A DNA stretch of 53,730 bases from CAZVWH01 sp964631175 (GTDB lineage Bacteria; Planctomycetota; Phycisphaerae; Sedimentisphaerales; Anaerobacaceae): positions 1 through 53,730 of the forward strand of contig CAZVWH010000006.1 of NCBI GenBank assembly GCA_964631175.1. The letters run 5' to 3'. This document shows, piece after piece, positions 1 to 6,401 of this stretch (the first letter of the stretch is position 1; each line of letters opens with the position of its first letter). Both the position numbers and the translations under genes were made by a program. The notes beneath the pieces are model-generated. The model saw only the letters and a program-made list of their open reading frames with translations. It did no database searches and was not told the origin of the DNA.

Positions 1-583
1 GTCTAAGTTCTAATCCTATCTGCTCGAGGCTTTCTGAAAGTTCGTTAGCTGCCGGATCGCCGAGCCGACCGCCGGGGAACTGCTCAGTCCCTATGTGCAT
101 TAGTCCTCGAAGAAATGTTCCTGTTGTTAAGATTACTACCGGAGCTTTATAAGACAGGCCAGTAGAGCATCGAACGCCGCGCACTTCGTCCTTATCGGTT
201 ATAATCTGCGAGGCAATCGCCTCAACGATATGCAAATTTGGCATCTGCTCTAATTGGTACCGCATATAGTTCTGGTATTTATATTTATCAGCTTGTGCTC
301 TTGGAGCCTGTACCGCTGGTCCTTTAGAGCGGTTGAGCAGACGAAACTGGATGCCGGTTTCATCTATCGCCAGTCCCATCAGTCCGCCAAGCGCATCGAC
401 TTCGCGCGCAATTTGTCCCTTTGCAAGGCCGCCGATAGCCGGGTTGCAGCTCATCTTAGCTATCGTGTCTTTGCTGATGGTTATAAGGCAGGTTTCGGCG
501 CCGATTTTGGCAGCAGCATAAGCTGCTTCGATACCAGCGTGGCCTGCCCCGATTACAATACAATCGAACTCGTTTGTTTTCAT
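1..583 (-). CDS. mnmG: tRNA uridine-5-carboxymethylaminomethyl modification enzyme MnmG (5' part)
   Basis: The ATG is at 583 and the gene runs off the left edge, leaving 194 codons. The start reads MKTNEFDCIVIGAGHAG, an FAD-binding Rossmann loop (GAGHAG, residues 12-17). It is followed by the family motifs SCNPAIGG, GLAKGQ, REVDALGG and, later, GTFLRG and GGRLGDP. MnmG works with MnmE to install the cmnm5 or nm5 group at the wobble uridine of certain tRNAs. Full-length family members have about 620 residues, so roughly two thirds is missing. Upstream is a repeat-containing gap rather than an operon partner. Identification is secure; the 3' end is unknown. Confidence 0.95.
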   Translation of the reverse strand, partial: MKTNEFDCIVIGAGHAGIEAAYAAAKIGAETCLITISKDTIAKMSCNPAIGGLAKGQIAREVDALGGLMGLAIDETGIQFRLLNRSKGPAVQAPRAQADKYKYQNYMRYQLEQMPNLHIVEAIASQIITDKDEVRGVRCSTGLSYKAPVVILTTGTFLRGLMHIGTEQFPGGRLGDPAANELSESLEQIGLELR

Positions 584-600
584 TAGCAATATAACACAGC

Positions 601-677
601 TTGTCATTCCCGTGAAAACGGGAATCAAAATTCACCGAAATCATTTCTGGATACCTGCTTTCGCAGGTATGACAAGT
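601..677. repeat. Palindromic interspersed repeat (two nested hairpins)
   Basis: The outer inverted arms are TTGTCAT (601-607) and ATGACAA (669-675). Inside are two hairpins: CCCGTGAAAACGGG near 609-622 and ACCTGCTTTCGCAGGT near 653-668. This CATTCCCGTGAAAACGGGAAT type of element is widespread in bacterial genomes. Reading through it yields a spurious peptide on the minus strand. The rest of the 584-904 gap shows no gene. Confidence 0.75.
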
Positions 678-904
678 CGAATCGGTCAGATTGAGTAACC
701 AGTATATCTTTTTGAACTTTTTAATCAAGGATTGACAATCGATGCTATTTCTCTTGTAATGATTATGGCATAGGAAAGGAGTGTATATCAAATTCGATTA
801 AAATATATCTAACTCGGTCAGGGCGTCCGTCGAAGCTCAGCCCTGCCGTAATCGCTAGTGGTGTCTTACACAGAAACCAGATCAAACATAGTTTGTCCTC
901 AAAG

Positions 905-1477
905 ATGAAAAAGGATAATCAATTTTATCGTGACATGCAGCACTATATCGCAGTTACGACTGTTGGGCCATCTGTACTTAGGAATCAGGGTTCAGAAGGC
1001 GTGATCAAAGCTGCTCAGAAACATCTTGCCGTAATCAATCTCGGGATATTCCAAGCCAAAGATGAAGCCGATTTTCTCCGCGTCCTCGACAATCAAACCG
1101 AGAGACTCAGAGACACGCTCCCACAGGGAGCACAGCACTGGGGTTCCGCACGCAAGGCGCTCAACTTGTTTCTGAGAGACATCTGCTACAATCGGTTCCT
1201 CTGTGAATTGTACAAGCTTTCAGATTCGGAGGAATGGATGGAGATTCCTCTCGACAGACTCATCGCCACCGCTTTGAAACGAAAAGGGAAGCGAGGAGAA
1301 TTGCCTCGCTGGCCAGGACTCAAGAGACTGAATTCTGACGTCAGTTTGAGATTCCAAGCATTCGCAAAACAGATTGCTTCAGAACAAGGAATCTCGCGTG
1401 TCCATCTCGATATGCGTCTATGGACTGAAGAAAGAGAAAAGAACGGCAAACCGCACGCTCCAGGTTTCGGCTCGTAA
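905..1477 (+). CDS. Conserved hypothetical protein, about 190 aa
   Basis: The frame is open from a TTG at 893. I prefer the ATG at 905, four codons in, which gives 190 residues. The protein is soluble and mixed charge, with no signal peptide or membrane segment. A helical-looking middle (RKALNLFLRDICYNRFLCELYKL) is followed by a basic stretch ALKRKGKRGELPRW and a C-terminal segment SRVHLDMRLW. The base composition looks like normal coding DNA and no overlapping frame is better. I do not recognise the family. It sits just upstream of a toxin-antitoxin pair, so it may be accessory cargo; that is inference. Confidence 0.6.
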   Translation: MKKDNQFYRDMQHYIAVTTVGPSVLRNQGSEGVIKAAQKHLAVINLGIFQAKDEADFLRVLDNQTERLRDTLPQGAQHWGSARKALNLFLRDICYNRFLCELYKLSDSEEWMEIPLDRLIATALKRKGKRGELPRWPGLKRLNSDVSLRFQAFAKQIASEQGISRVHLDMRLWTEEREKNGKPHAPGFGS

Positions 1478-1600
1478 ACTTGCTGAACCTGAGCGTGGTC
1501 ATGTGCCTTGAGAGATTGAAATAGAAGACAATCCAGCAATGGCAGTCCGCCCGGCAAGTGAATCCCACATATACAAAAGGAAGAATAAGAAAATATTTGA

Positions 1601-1637
1601 TTGACAATAGATACTGTTATGGTATAATTATTATACC
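1601..1637 (+). promoter_or_regulatory. brnTA promoter with palindromic operator over the -10
   Basis: TTGACA (1601-1606) and TATAAT (1623-1628) are separated by 16 bp, a near-consensus sigma-70 promoter. The -10 lies inside a perfect inverted repeat, GGTATAAT-T-ATTATACC (1621-1637). That placement suits autorepression by the BrnA antitoxin, as known for BrnTA systems. The brnT ATG follows at 1638, so a start point near 1635 would give an almost leaderless mRNA. Confidence 0.75.
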
Positions 1638-1922
1638 ATGGAGTTTGAGTTCGATTCCAAAAAGAGTCAGAGCAATAAGAAAAAACACGGGATTGATTTT
1701 TGCCAAGCTCAGGCACTGTGGGATGATTCCGATTTAATTGAGATTCCCGCAAGAACGAGCGATGAGCCAAGATTTTTGGTGATTGGGAAGATTTCAGGAA
1801 AGTATTGGTCAGCGGTCATTACCTATCCCTCGACTGCGCTCGGGACAGGTCGGCGTGAAAAGATAAGGATTATTTCGGTACGACGCTCCAGAAAAGAGGA
1901 GATTGATATTTATGAAAGCTAA
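1638..1922 (+). CDS. brnT: BrnT family ribonuclease toxin
   Basis: The 94-aa protein matches the BrnT pattern: an N-terminal FEFDxxKSxxNKKKHGIDF block, then the central strand pattern ending in EKIRIISVRRSRKEE. BrnT toxins are small RelE-fold ribonucleases that block translation and are neutralised by BrnA. The ATG at 1638 abuts the promoter palindrome and lacks a Shine-Dalgarno sequence. An odd segment, PSTALGTG (about residues 64-71), interrupts the usual TYR-GEKIRI strand. It is encoded by CCTCGACTGCGCTCGGGAC, a form of the interspersed repeat seen elsewhere in this window. Whether the toxin still folds is uncertain. It overlaps brnA by 11 bases. Confidence 0.85.
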   Translation: MEFEFDSKKSQSNKKKHGIDFCQAQALWDDSDLIEIPARTSDEPRFLVIGKISGKYWSAVITYPSTALGTGRREKIRIISVRRSRKEEIDIYES

Positions 1923-2139
1923 GGAATTCGACAAGAAATTTGATGATGGCAAGGACATTTCTAAATACTTGGATATGTCAAAAGCCAGAAGGCCTGGACA
2001 AGAGCAGAAAAGAGTAAATGTTGATTTTCCTCTGTGGATAGTCCACTTATTAGATAAAGAGGCAAAACGCCTGGGCGTGCCTCGACAATCCATCATCAAA
2101 GTGTGGGTAGCTGAACGCATAGAAAAAGTCTCATCTTAA
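1912..2139 (+). CDS. brnA: BrnA family antitoxin (CopG/RHH-like)
   Basis: Starting at the ATG at 1912 gives 75 residues: MKAKEFDKKFDDGKDISKYL, the typical BrnA opening. A ribbon-helix-helix-like segment follows (KRVNVDFPLWIVHLLDKEAKRLGVPRQSIIKVWVAERIE). BrnA binds BrnT through its N-terminal part and represses the shared promoter through the C-terminal DNA-binding domain. An ATT or an earlier ATG in frame at 1903 is possible, but 1912 matches the family start. The overlap with brnT implies translational coupling. Confidence 0.88.
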   Translation: MKAKEFDKKFDDGKDISKYLDMSKARRPGQEQKRVNVDFPLWIVHLLDKEAKRLGVPRQSIIKVWVAERIEKVSS

Positions 2140-2207
2140 ACATCTGAATCTAACTATCTGATTTTTAAGAACTTATATGGTATTTCTATAGCGGAGGTGA
2201 TTAGAAA

Positions 2208-2438
2208 ATGAAAAAACGCTATCAGTTGCCTATACTAATAGAAAAAGATGAAGATGGCTTTTATGTAGTTGAATGTCCTGTATTTTCAGGATGCTACAGC
2301 CAGGGGGAAACCATAGACCAAGCCCTAAAAAACATTCGAGAAGTAATTGACTTATGCCTCGAAGAAAAAGAAAATAAAGAAGCTCTTAAAAATTTCCAGC
2401 CCCAGGAATTAAGCTTCTATACAATGTCTTATGCCTAA
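2208..2438 (+). CDS. hicB: HicB-like antitoxin (orphan)
   Basis: The 76-aa protein reads YQLPILIEKDEDGFYVVECPVFSGCYSQGETIDQALKNIREVIDLCLEE, the partial RNase H-like fold of HicB_like antitoxins. A strong Shine-Dalgarno sequence, GGAGGTGATT, precedes the ATG. HicB normally neutralises the mRNA interferase HicA, encoded next door. Here the downstream ATG at 2431 overlaps the hicB end exactly as in real hicBA pairs and encodes MPKLS. The frame then runs into a repeat hairpin (2447-2467) and into the acpS 3' end. The partner therefore appears lost. Confidence 0.8.
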   Translation: MKKRYQLPILIEKDEDGFYVVECPVFSGCYSQGETIDQALKNIREVIDLCLEEKENKEALKNFQPQELSFYTMSYA

Positions 2439-2446
2439 ACTATCTA

Positions 2447-2467
2447 CCGGCACCACAGGTGTGCCGG
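2447..2467. repeat. Short palindromic repeat at the truncated hicA position
   Basis: CCGGCAC (2447-2453) pairs with GTGCCGG (2461-2467) around a 7-base loop and is followed by CTAA. A similar unit, CCGGCACGGTAAGGGTGCC then GCTAA, is found downstream of tilS near 36430. The hairpin could also serve as a weak terminator. Confidence 0.5.
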
Positions 2468-2495
2468 CTAATCCGCGTCCAAAGTTCTTCTACCG

Positions 2496-2888
2496 TCACT
2501 GTCCCTTTTCCGTTAAAGCAACGGCTGATGCTATTACAAAATTTGCTGTGTGTGTAATGCTGATACTTATATGCTTAATGCCGAGTTTCTCGGCAAGTTT
2601 TTCGACTTCGCCGCTGAGCGTCACCTCCGGCTGACCTGCAGGATTGTTTACTACTTCAATATCCGTCCAGGCGATCTTTCCGCGCCAGCCTGTCCCCATC
2701 AATTTAAGAACAGCCTCCTTCGCGGCAAAACGGCCAGCCAATTTCTCAACCTTATTCTTATTTGCTTCGGCGTATGCCTGCTCGGCAGCGGTAAAAACCC
2801 TGCTAATGAAACGCTCGCCGTGCCGCTTTATCATCTCTTCTATCCGCGGACAATCCACAAGGTCTATTCCATGTGCTACAATTTTCAT
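2496..2888 (-). CDS. acpS: Holo-[acyl-carrier-protein] synthase
   Basis: The 130-aa protein has all AcpS signatures: GIDLVD (residues 8-13) with the metal-binding Asp, FTAAEQAYAE, and AGRFAAKEAVLKLMGTG with the metal-binding Glu and the catalytic Lys region. The C-terminal strand HISISITHT is also present. It transfers 4'-phosphopantetheine from CoA to apo-ACP in fatty acid synthesis. The length is typical of the trimeric AcpS family. It lies 57 bases downstream of the parvulin lipoprotein gene across two hairpins, so it may have its own transcript or depend on read-through. Confidence 0.95.
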   Translation of the reverse strand: MKIVAHGIDLVDCPRIEEMIKRHGERFISRVFTAAEQAYAEANKNKVEKLAGRFAAKEAVLKLMGTGWRGKIAWTDIEVVNNPAGQPEVTLSGEVEKLAEKLGIKHISISITHTANFVIASAVALTEKGQ

Positions 2889-2918
2889 CTGTCGTCCTTG
2901 ATTGGGTATCGGCCAAAA

Positions 2919-2970
2919 CCCCGCGTGAAACGCGGGGCTAAATGTTTAGCCCCCCAGTTTCACTGGGGGG
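2919..2970. repeat. Pair of G/C hairpins overlapping the parvulin gene 3' end
   Basis: CCCCGCG/CGCGGGG (2919-2937) and CCCCCCAGT/ACTGGGGGG (2950-2970) are linked by GCTAAATGTTTAGC. The second hairpin is inside the coding frame at 2946 and supplies the last residues and the stop of the lipoprotein. Similar CCCC...GGGGCTAAA units recur at 9791-9857 and 33047-33147. It may double as a terminator between the parvulin gene and acpS. Confidence 0.7.
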
Positions 2971-4145
2971 TCTTCCTTCATTTGGTAAATTTTATATAAG
3001 CAAGAATCTATAAACTCACCCATTTTATCCGGTTCTAAATTCTGCATAAGTTCGGCATCAAGTTTATCTAAAGCTTCCCGCTGGCGGTCAAAGATAATCT
3101 TTTGCTTTAGTTGTTCCTGCACCTTTTCAAACGGCTCGTAGCTTTTTGAGCGTTTCTTTTCCAGCTTCATTATAAAAATATGTCCCTCTGTTTCAATCGG
3201 CCCAGCTATTTGGCCTGGCTCAATCTTTTCAGCCTCAGCCGCAAGGATGTCATACGGTTTAATCAATGACTCCGGTTGAACCGGCTTCCACAATCCGCCG
3301 AACTCTTGTCTGTGTCCATGAGAATATTGTTTGGCCAATTCTCCAAAATCTCTGCCAGCCTCTATTTGTTTGACCAGTTTATTAGCCAGCTTTCTTGCTT
3401 GTTCGAGCGGATACGCCTCGACCGAGCGACTCGACTGAGCTCGTCGAAGTCTCGTCGAGGTCTGGTTCGGGTCTGCTATCTCCGGTCTTACCGGCTGGAT
3501 ATCAATCAGGCGAAACTCTAACCTCGCCGGTGTAAGGAAAGATTGCTCCTTGATGCGATTATAGCACTCGATCAATTCCGTATGTGTGACAGGCTTATTA
3601 TCAAGCAGCTTCGATGATATATACCATTGGGTGAGGATGAATCTTTTCCGATTTTCTTTAAGTTTCTGCCGATCCATTCCCATTTGTTTAAGTTTCTCTT
3701 CAGCCTTGGCCTCGTCACCTCCGAAATCCATAAAGAACTTTCTAACTTCTGTCTCTGCTGCTTTTTCCAGAGCTTCATCAATATTTTTTGGGGTATTCAT
3801 TTTGGCTTCGTGATAAAGCAGAATCTCGGATATTTTGTTCATAAGAATTTTTTCAATTATCGGCCAAGCCTCTTTTTGGAATTCCTCTGGACTGCCTGTT
3901 TTTGCGATCGGCTCGAGAATTTCTATTGGTGACACAAATGCCCTGTTCATTTCTATCGGTGACTCAAGAATTTCTCTGCTGGTTATAACCTCACCGCTTA
4001 CCACCAGCACAGCCTCGCCGGCCGCTTTCGAAGCAGTTATCCTCCGTGCGATCGCAATATGCCCTGATTCGGCGGATTGATTACTGTTCCGACAACCGCC
4101 TATCAGCAAAAATATTAAGATTGATAAAAAAGCGCATTTACGCAT
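2946..4145 (-). CDS. Parvulin-type (PpiC/SurA-like) peptidyl-prolyl isomerase lipoprotein
   Basis: The 399-aa protein has a lipoprotein signal peptide with lipobox LIGGC (Cys18). A SurA-N-like helical region follows, then a parvulin domain from about residue 255 to 350 (FGELAKQYSHG, FGGLWKPVQPES, GQIAGPIETEGHIFIMKLEKK). Such proteins assist the folding of exported proteins at the membrane. Two parts are repeat-derived. TRLRRAQSSRSVEAYPLEQ (near 3415-3460) is encoded by a CGACTGAGCTCGTCGAAG unit. The final DPPVKLGG plus stop lies in the GGGG hairpin. The short spacing to acpS is filled by repeats. The exact substrate is unknown. Confidence 0.85.
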   Translation of the reverse strand: MRKCAFLSILIFLLIGGCRNSNQSAESGHIAIARRITASKAAGEAVLVVSGEVITSREILESPIEMNRAFVSPIEILEPIAKTGSPEEFQKEAWPIIEKILMNKISEILLYHEAKMNTPKNIDEALEKAAETEVRKFFMDFGGDEAKAEEKLKQMGMDRQKLKENRKRFILTQWYISSKLLDNKPVTHTELIECYNRIKEQSFLTPARLEFRLIDIQPVRPEIADPNQTSTRLRRAQSSRSVEAYPLEQARKLANKLVKQIEAGRDFGELAKQYSHGHRQEFGGLWKPVQPESLIKPYDILAAEAEKIEPGQIAGPIETEGHIFIMKLEKKRSKSYEPFEKVQEQLKQKIIFDRQREALDKLDAELMQNLEPDKMGEFIDSCLYKIYQMKEDPPVKLGG

Positions 4146-4178
4146 ATCTATAGAACTTTACATTACAAATGAAACATA

Positions 4179-4616
4179 TCATTTGTCCGTCTTTCCTTTA
4201 ACGTGATATACCATAAGAAACAGCAAGGCTCCTAATGAAAGTGTGGCAGCAGGTATACCGGTACCACGAACCCAGTAAACCAGGAAGTGTGCTGTACCTT
4301 TGGTTGTAATCTGGACATAGTACTTCCCATTGTACACTGATTTATACCTCGATTTCGCTTTCGCTTCCCAATCTTGGTCTCCAGCCTTGATTATTGTTTG
4401 CGACCCATTACCAATACGCACTTCCCGCACATCGGGATTTATGAGTTGTTGGTACTCGTCGGCAGTGAGTACACAAACTTCGTAGTCGGCTGGATTCAGG
4501 TTGCGATTCTGGCTGTGATATAACCAGAGTCGCATGGAGAGCCATTGCCAGAAAAGGGATACCAAAAGAGCAAGTAGGCACCCAGTTGCAAAAAGTGCAA
4601 ATCGCTCTTTTTTCAT
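4179..4616 (-). CDS. Hypothetical two-TM membrane protein
   Basis: I start at the ATG at 4616, which has AAGGAG seven bases upstream; an earlier in-frame start would be a non-standard ATT. The resulting 145-aa protein has an N-terminal transmembrane segment (ATGCLLALLVSLFWQWLSM). An extracytoplasmic domain of about 85 residues follows (TADEYQQLINP..., YKSVYNGKYYVQITTKG), then a second transmembrane segment (IPAATLSLGALLFLMVYHV) and a basic tail. I do not recognise the family. It lies between the HD-domain and parvulin lipoprotein genes on the same strand. Confidence 0.7.
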   Translation of the reverse strand: MKKERFALFATGCLLALLVSLFWQWLSMRLWLYHSQNRNLNPADYEVCVLTADEYQQLINPDVREVRIGNGSQTIIKAGDQDWEAKAKSRYKSVYNGKYYVQITTKGTAHFLVYWVRGTGIPAATLSLGALLFLMVYHVKGKTDK

Positions 4617-4674
4617 ATTTCGTCTCCTTATCAATCTGGCGACCAGGAAAAATAACTGTTCGAAACTAAAAGAC

Positions 4675-5268
4675 TTATCCCGCTGATATATCTGGGTTGC
4701 CTCTTAGACCGATTTCATCAGCCACTTCGCGCATGCCCATAATGGCATCCTCGATAAGCTCACCTAATTCAATGCCCAGCATTTCGGCTCCTTTTTCGAT
4801 TACATCCCGGTTTACACCCGCCGCAAAGGATTTGTCCTTCCACTTCTTTTTGACGGATTTAGGTTTCATATCCATCACACTTTTACTCGGCCGTACAAGC
4901 GCCGTAGCGACTATCAGCCCGACAAGCTCATCGATTGTGTAAAGGACTTTTTCCGGCTCACTTTTCGGTTCAACATCGGTGCATATACCCCAGCCGTGTG
5001 ACATAATTGCCCGGATATAATCATTCGGCCAGTTATGTGCTTTGAGAATCTCTTCAGTCTTGTGACAGTGTTGTTCTGGAAATTGCTCATAGTCCAGGTC
5101 GTGAACTAATCCGATAATACCCCATTTTTCCTCGTCCTCGCCTCGTTTGCGGGCCGAATAACGCATCACCGCCTCAACAGCAAGGGCGTGCTTAATCAAA
5201 CCTTCGTTTTTGTTGTATTCTTTCAGTAGCGACAAGGCTTGCTCGCGCGTTGGTTTAACTTCTGCCAT
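4675..5268 (-). CDS. HD-domain metal-dependent phosphohydrolase family protein
   Basis: The 197-aa protein carries the HD-superfamily pattern: His27 (IKHALAVE), the HD pair His56-Asp57 (GLVHDLDYE), His67 (EQHCHKTEE) and His91 (IMSHGWG). These are arranged as in small HDIG hydrolases. The substrate cannot be read from sequence; related proteins are mostly annotated simply as hydrolases. No signal peptide or partner domain is visible. Same-strand neighbours are unrelated in function. Confidence 0.85.
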   Translation of the reverse strand: MAEVKPTREQALSLLKEYNKNEGLIKHALAVEAVMRYSARKRGEDEEKWGIIGLVHDLDYEQFPEQHCHKTEEILKAHNWPNDYIRAIMSHGWGICTDVEPKSEPEKVLYTIDELVGLIVATALVRPSKSVMDMKPKSVKKKWKDKSFAAGVNRDVIEKGAEMLGIELGELIEDAIMGMREVADEIGLRGNPDISAG

Positions 5269-5501
5269 AACTTGCTCCTCAATACCACAATAACCAGCTT
5301 CTTTGGACTTGATAGCTATGAGTAGCTTAATCTAAAGCAAAAAGCACAAAATTACAATTTCTATTTTCCGTGTTCTGCATTCTGTCGGCAAGGTCCTCAG
5401 AGACGTTCTTGAGAAAGAGTTCATAAGGAAAAAGGTTGAAATATGTGACCTGAGTTCCGCGACGATTTTCATCACCGGCTATTTTAGTTTATATTGACTG
5501 T

Positions 5502-6401
5502 TCAATACAGGACATCCACATAAACCGGAAAATGGTCACTGTAGGTTGCTTCAAATTGCTTATGAGTTTCGCCAAAATACTCCGGGCGAATCACATAAGA
5601 AGAGGGCTTCCTCAGACTCGGTTTTAAAGATACGGTCACATAAATATGATCTATGTTTATACCTCTGAAGCAGGTGACATTTCCATTCTCTTTCGCAAGC
5701 AGACTCAGCCTGCGCTCTTGCTGCAATGACATATGAGGTGAGTCTGGCGGCTCTCCATTGAAATCCCCCAGCAGGATAATATCCCTGCTTTCTCCCTTTG
5801 TCCCCAAAAGTTCCTGAACCTTTGTGCGAAGCCAAACCCCCTCTTTTTTTCTGACAAGACTGTCCTGCCAGTGACAATGTACGCTAATAACTCGAAAAAT
5901 TTTACCCCGTCGGCCAACCGGGCAAAACACTCCGCTCACCGGACTGCGAAAATCAACACCGGGATATTTTGCCTGGGTAGGTTCGCTCAGCCTTAGCAGC
6001 ATCTCTGCCGATAATATTTCAACCTTGGCCGTATCGTACAGCAAGGCATTAGCACCCCATTTAGTCATACTCTCCTTTATTGCATCCGGCAGACTCTTCT
6101 CTGTAATGGGATGATATATCTCCCAGGAAGAGCCCATAGCTTTTTGAATTTTCTTGAGAACCGAAATATCAGCGATCTCCTGCAGAGCAATCACCGCGGC
6201 ATTAAAACCTTTAATTCTATCTGCAATGGCTAAAATTTGTTCATCGGTACGTCGAACTTCACGAGCTTGGCCACCCAGAAATTCGATGTTCCACGTAACA
6301 ATACGCAACGGTTTATCGCTCCGCCCTTGAATGATTCCAGGTTCTGCACAGCTTAAGATAAACAAAAACGCTAAAAGCAACAAAGACACACATTTACGCA
6401 T
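5502..6401 (-). CDS. Endonuclease/exonuclease/phosphatase (EEP) family lipoprotein
   Basis: The 299-aa protein has a lipoprotein signal (ILSC, Cys18). EEP-fold motifs occur in order: TWNIEF (Asn38, Glu40), ALQEI (Glu75), SVHCHW, GDFNGEP, NIDHIYV, and YSDHFPV near the C-terminus. Together they form the DNase I-like metal-dependent phosphodiesterase site. The substrate (nucleic acid, phospholipid or phosphoester) is unknown. It is probably anchored outside the cytoplasm. The ATG overlaps the mfd stop by 8 bases, so it is the second gene of an mfd transcript. The first residues, MRKC, resemble those of the parvulin lipoprotein signal peptide. Confidence 0.88.
   Translation of the reverse strand: MRKCVSLLLLAFLFILSCAEPGIIQGRSDKPLRIVTWNIEFLGGQAREVRRTDEQILAIADRIKGFNAAVIALQEIADISVLKKIQKAMGSSWEIYHPITEKSLPDAIKESMTKWGANALLYDTAKVEILSAEMLLRLSEPTQAKYPGVDFRSPVSGVFCPVGRRGKIFRVISVHCHWQDSLVRKKEGVWLRTKVQELLGTKGESRDIILLGDFNGEPPDSPHMSLQQERRLSLLAKENGNVTCFRGINIDHIYVTVSLKPSLRKPSSYVIRPEYFGETHKQFEATYSDHFPVYVDVLY

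Noticed and set aside
456..791. 111-aa minus-strand frame with CESRYPEMISVNFDSRF-like peptide
   Set aside because: It is the read-through of a common palindromic repeat and runs antisense-offset into mnmG; no start signal or coding character.
1186..1770. 194-aa minus-strand frame
   Set aside because: It spans the antisense of the hypothetical gene, the intergenic gap and the start of brnT; composition is not coding-like.
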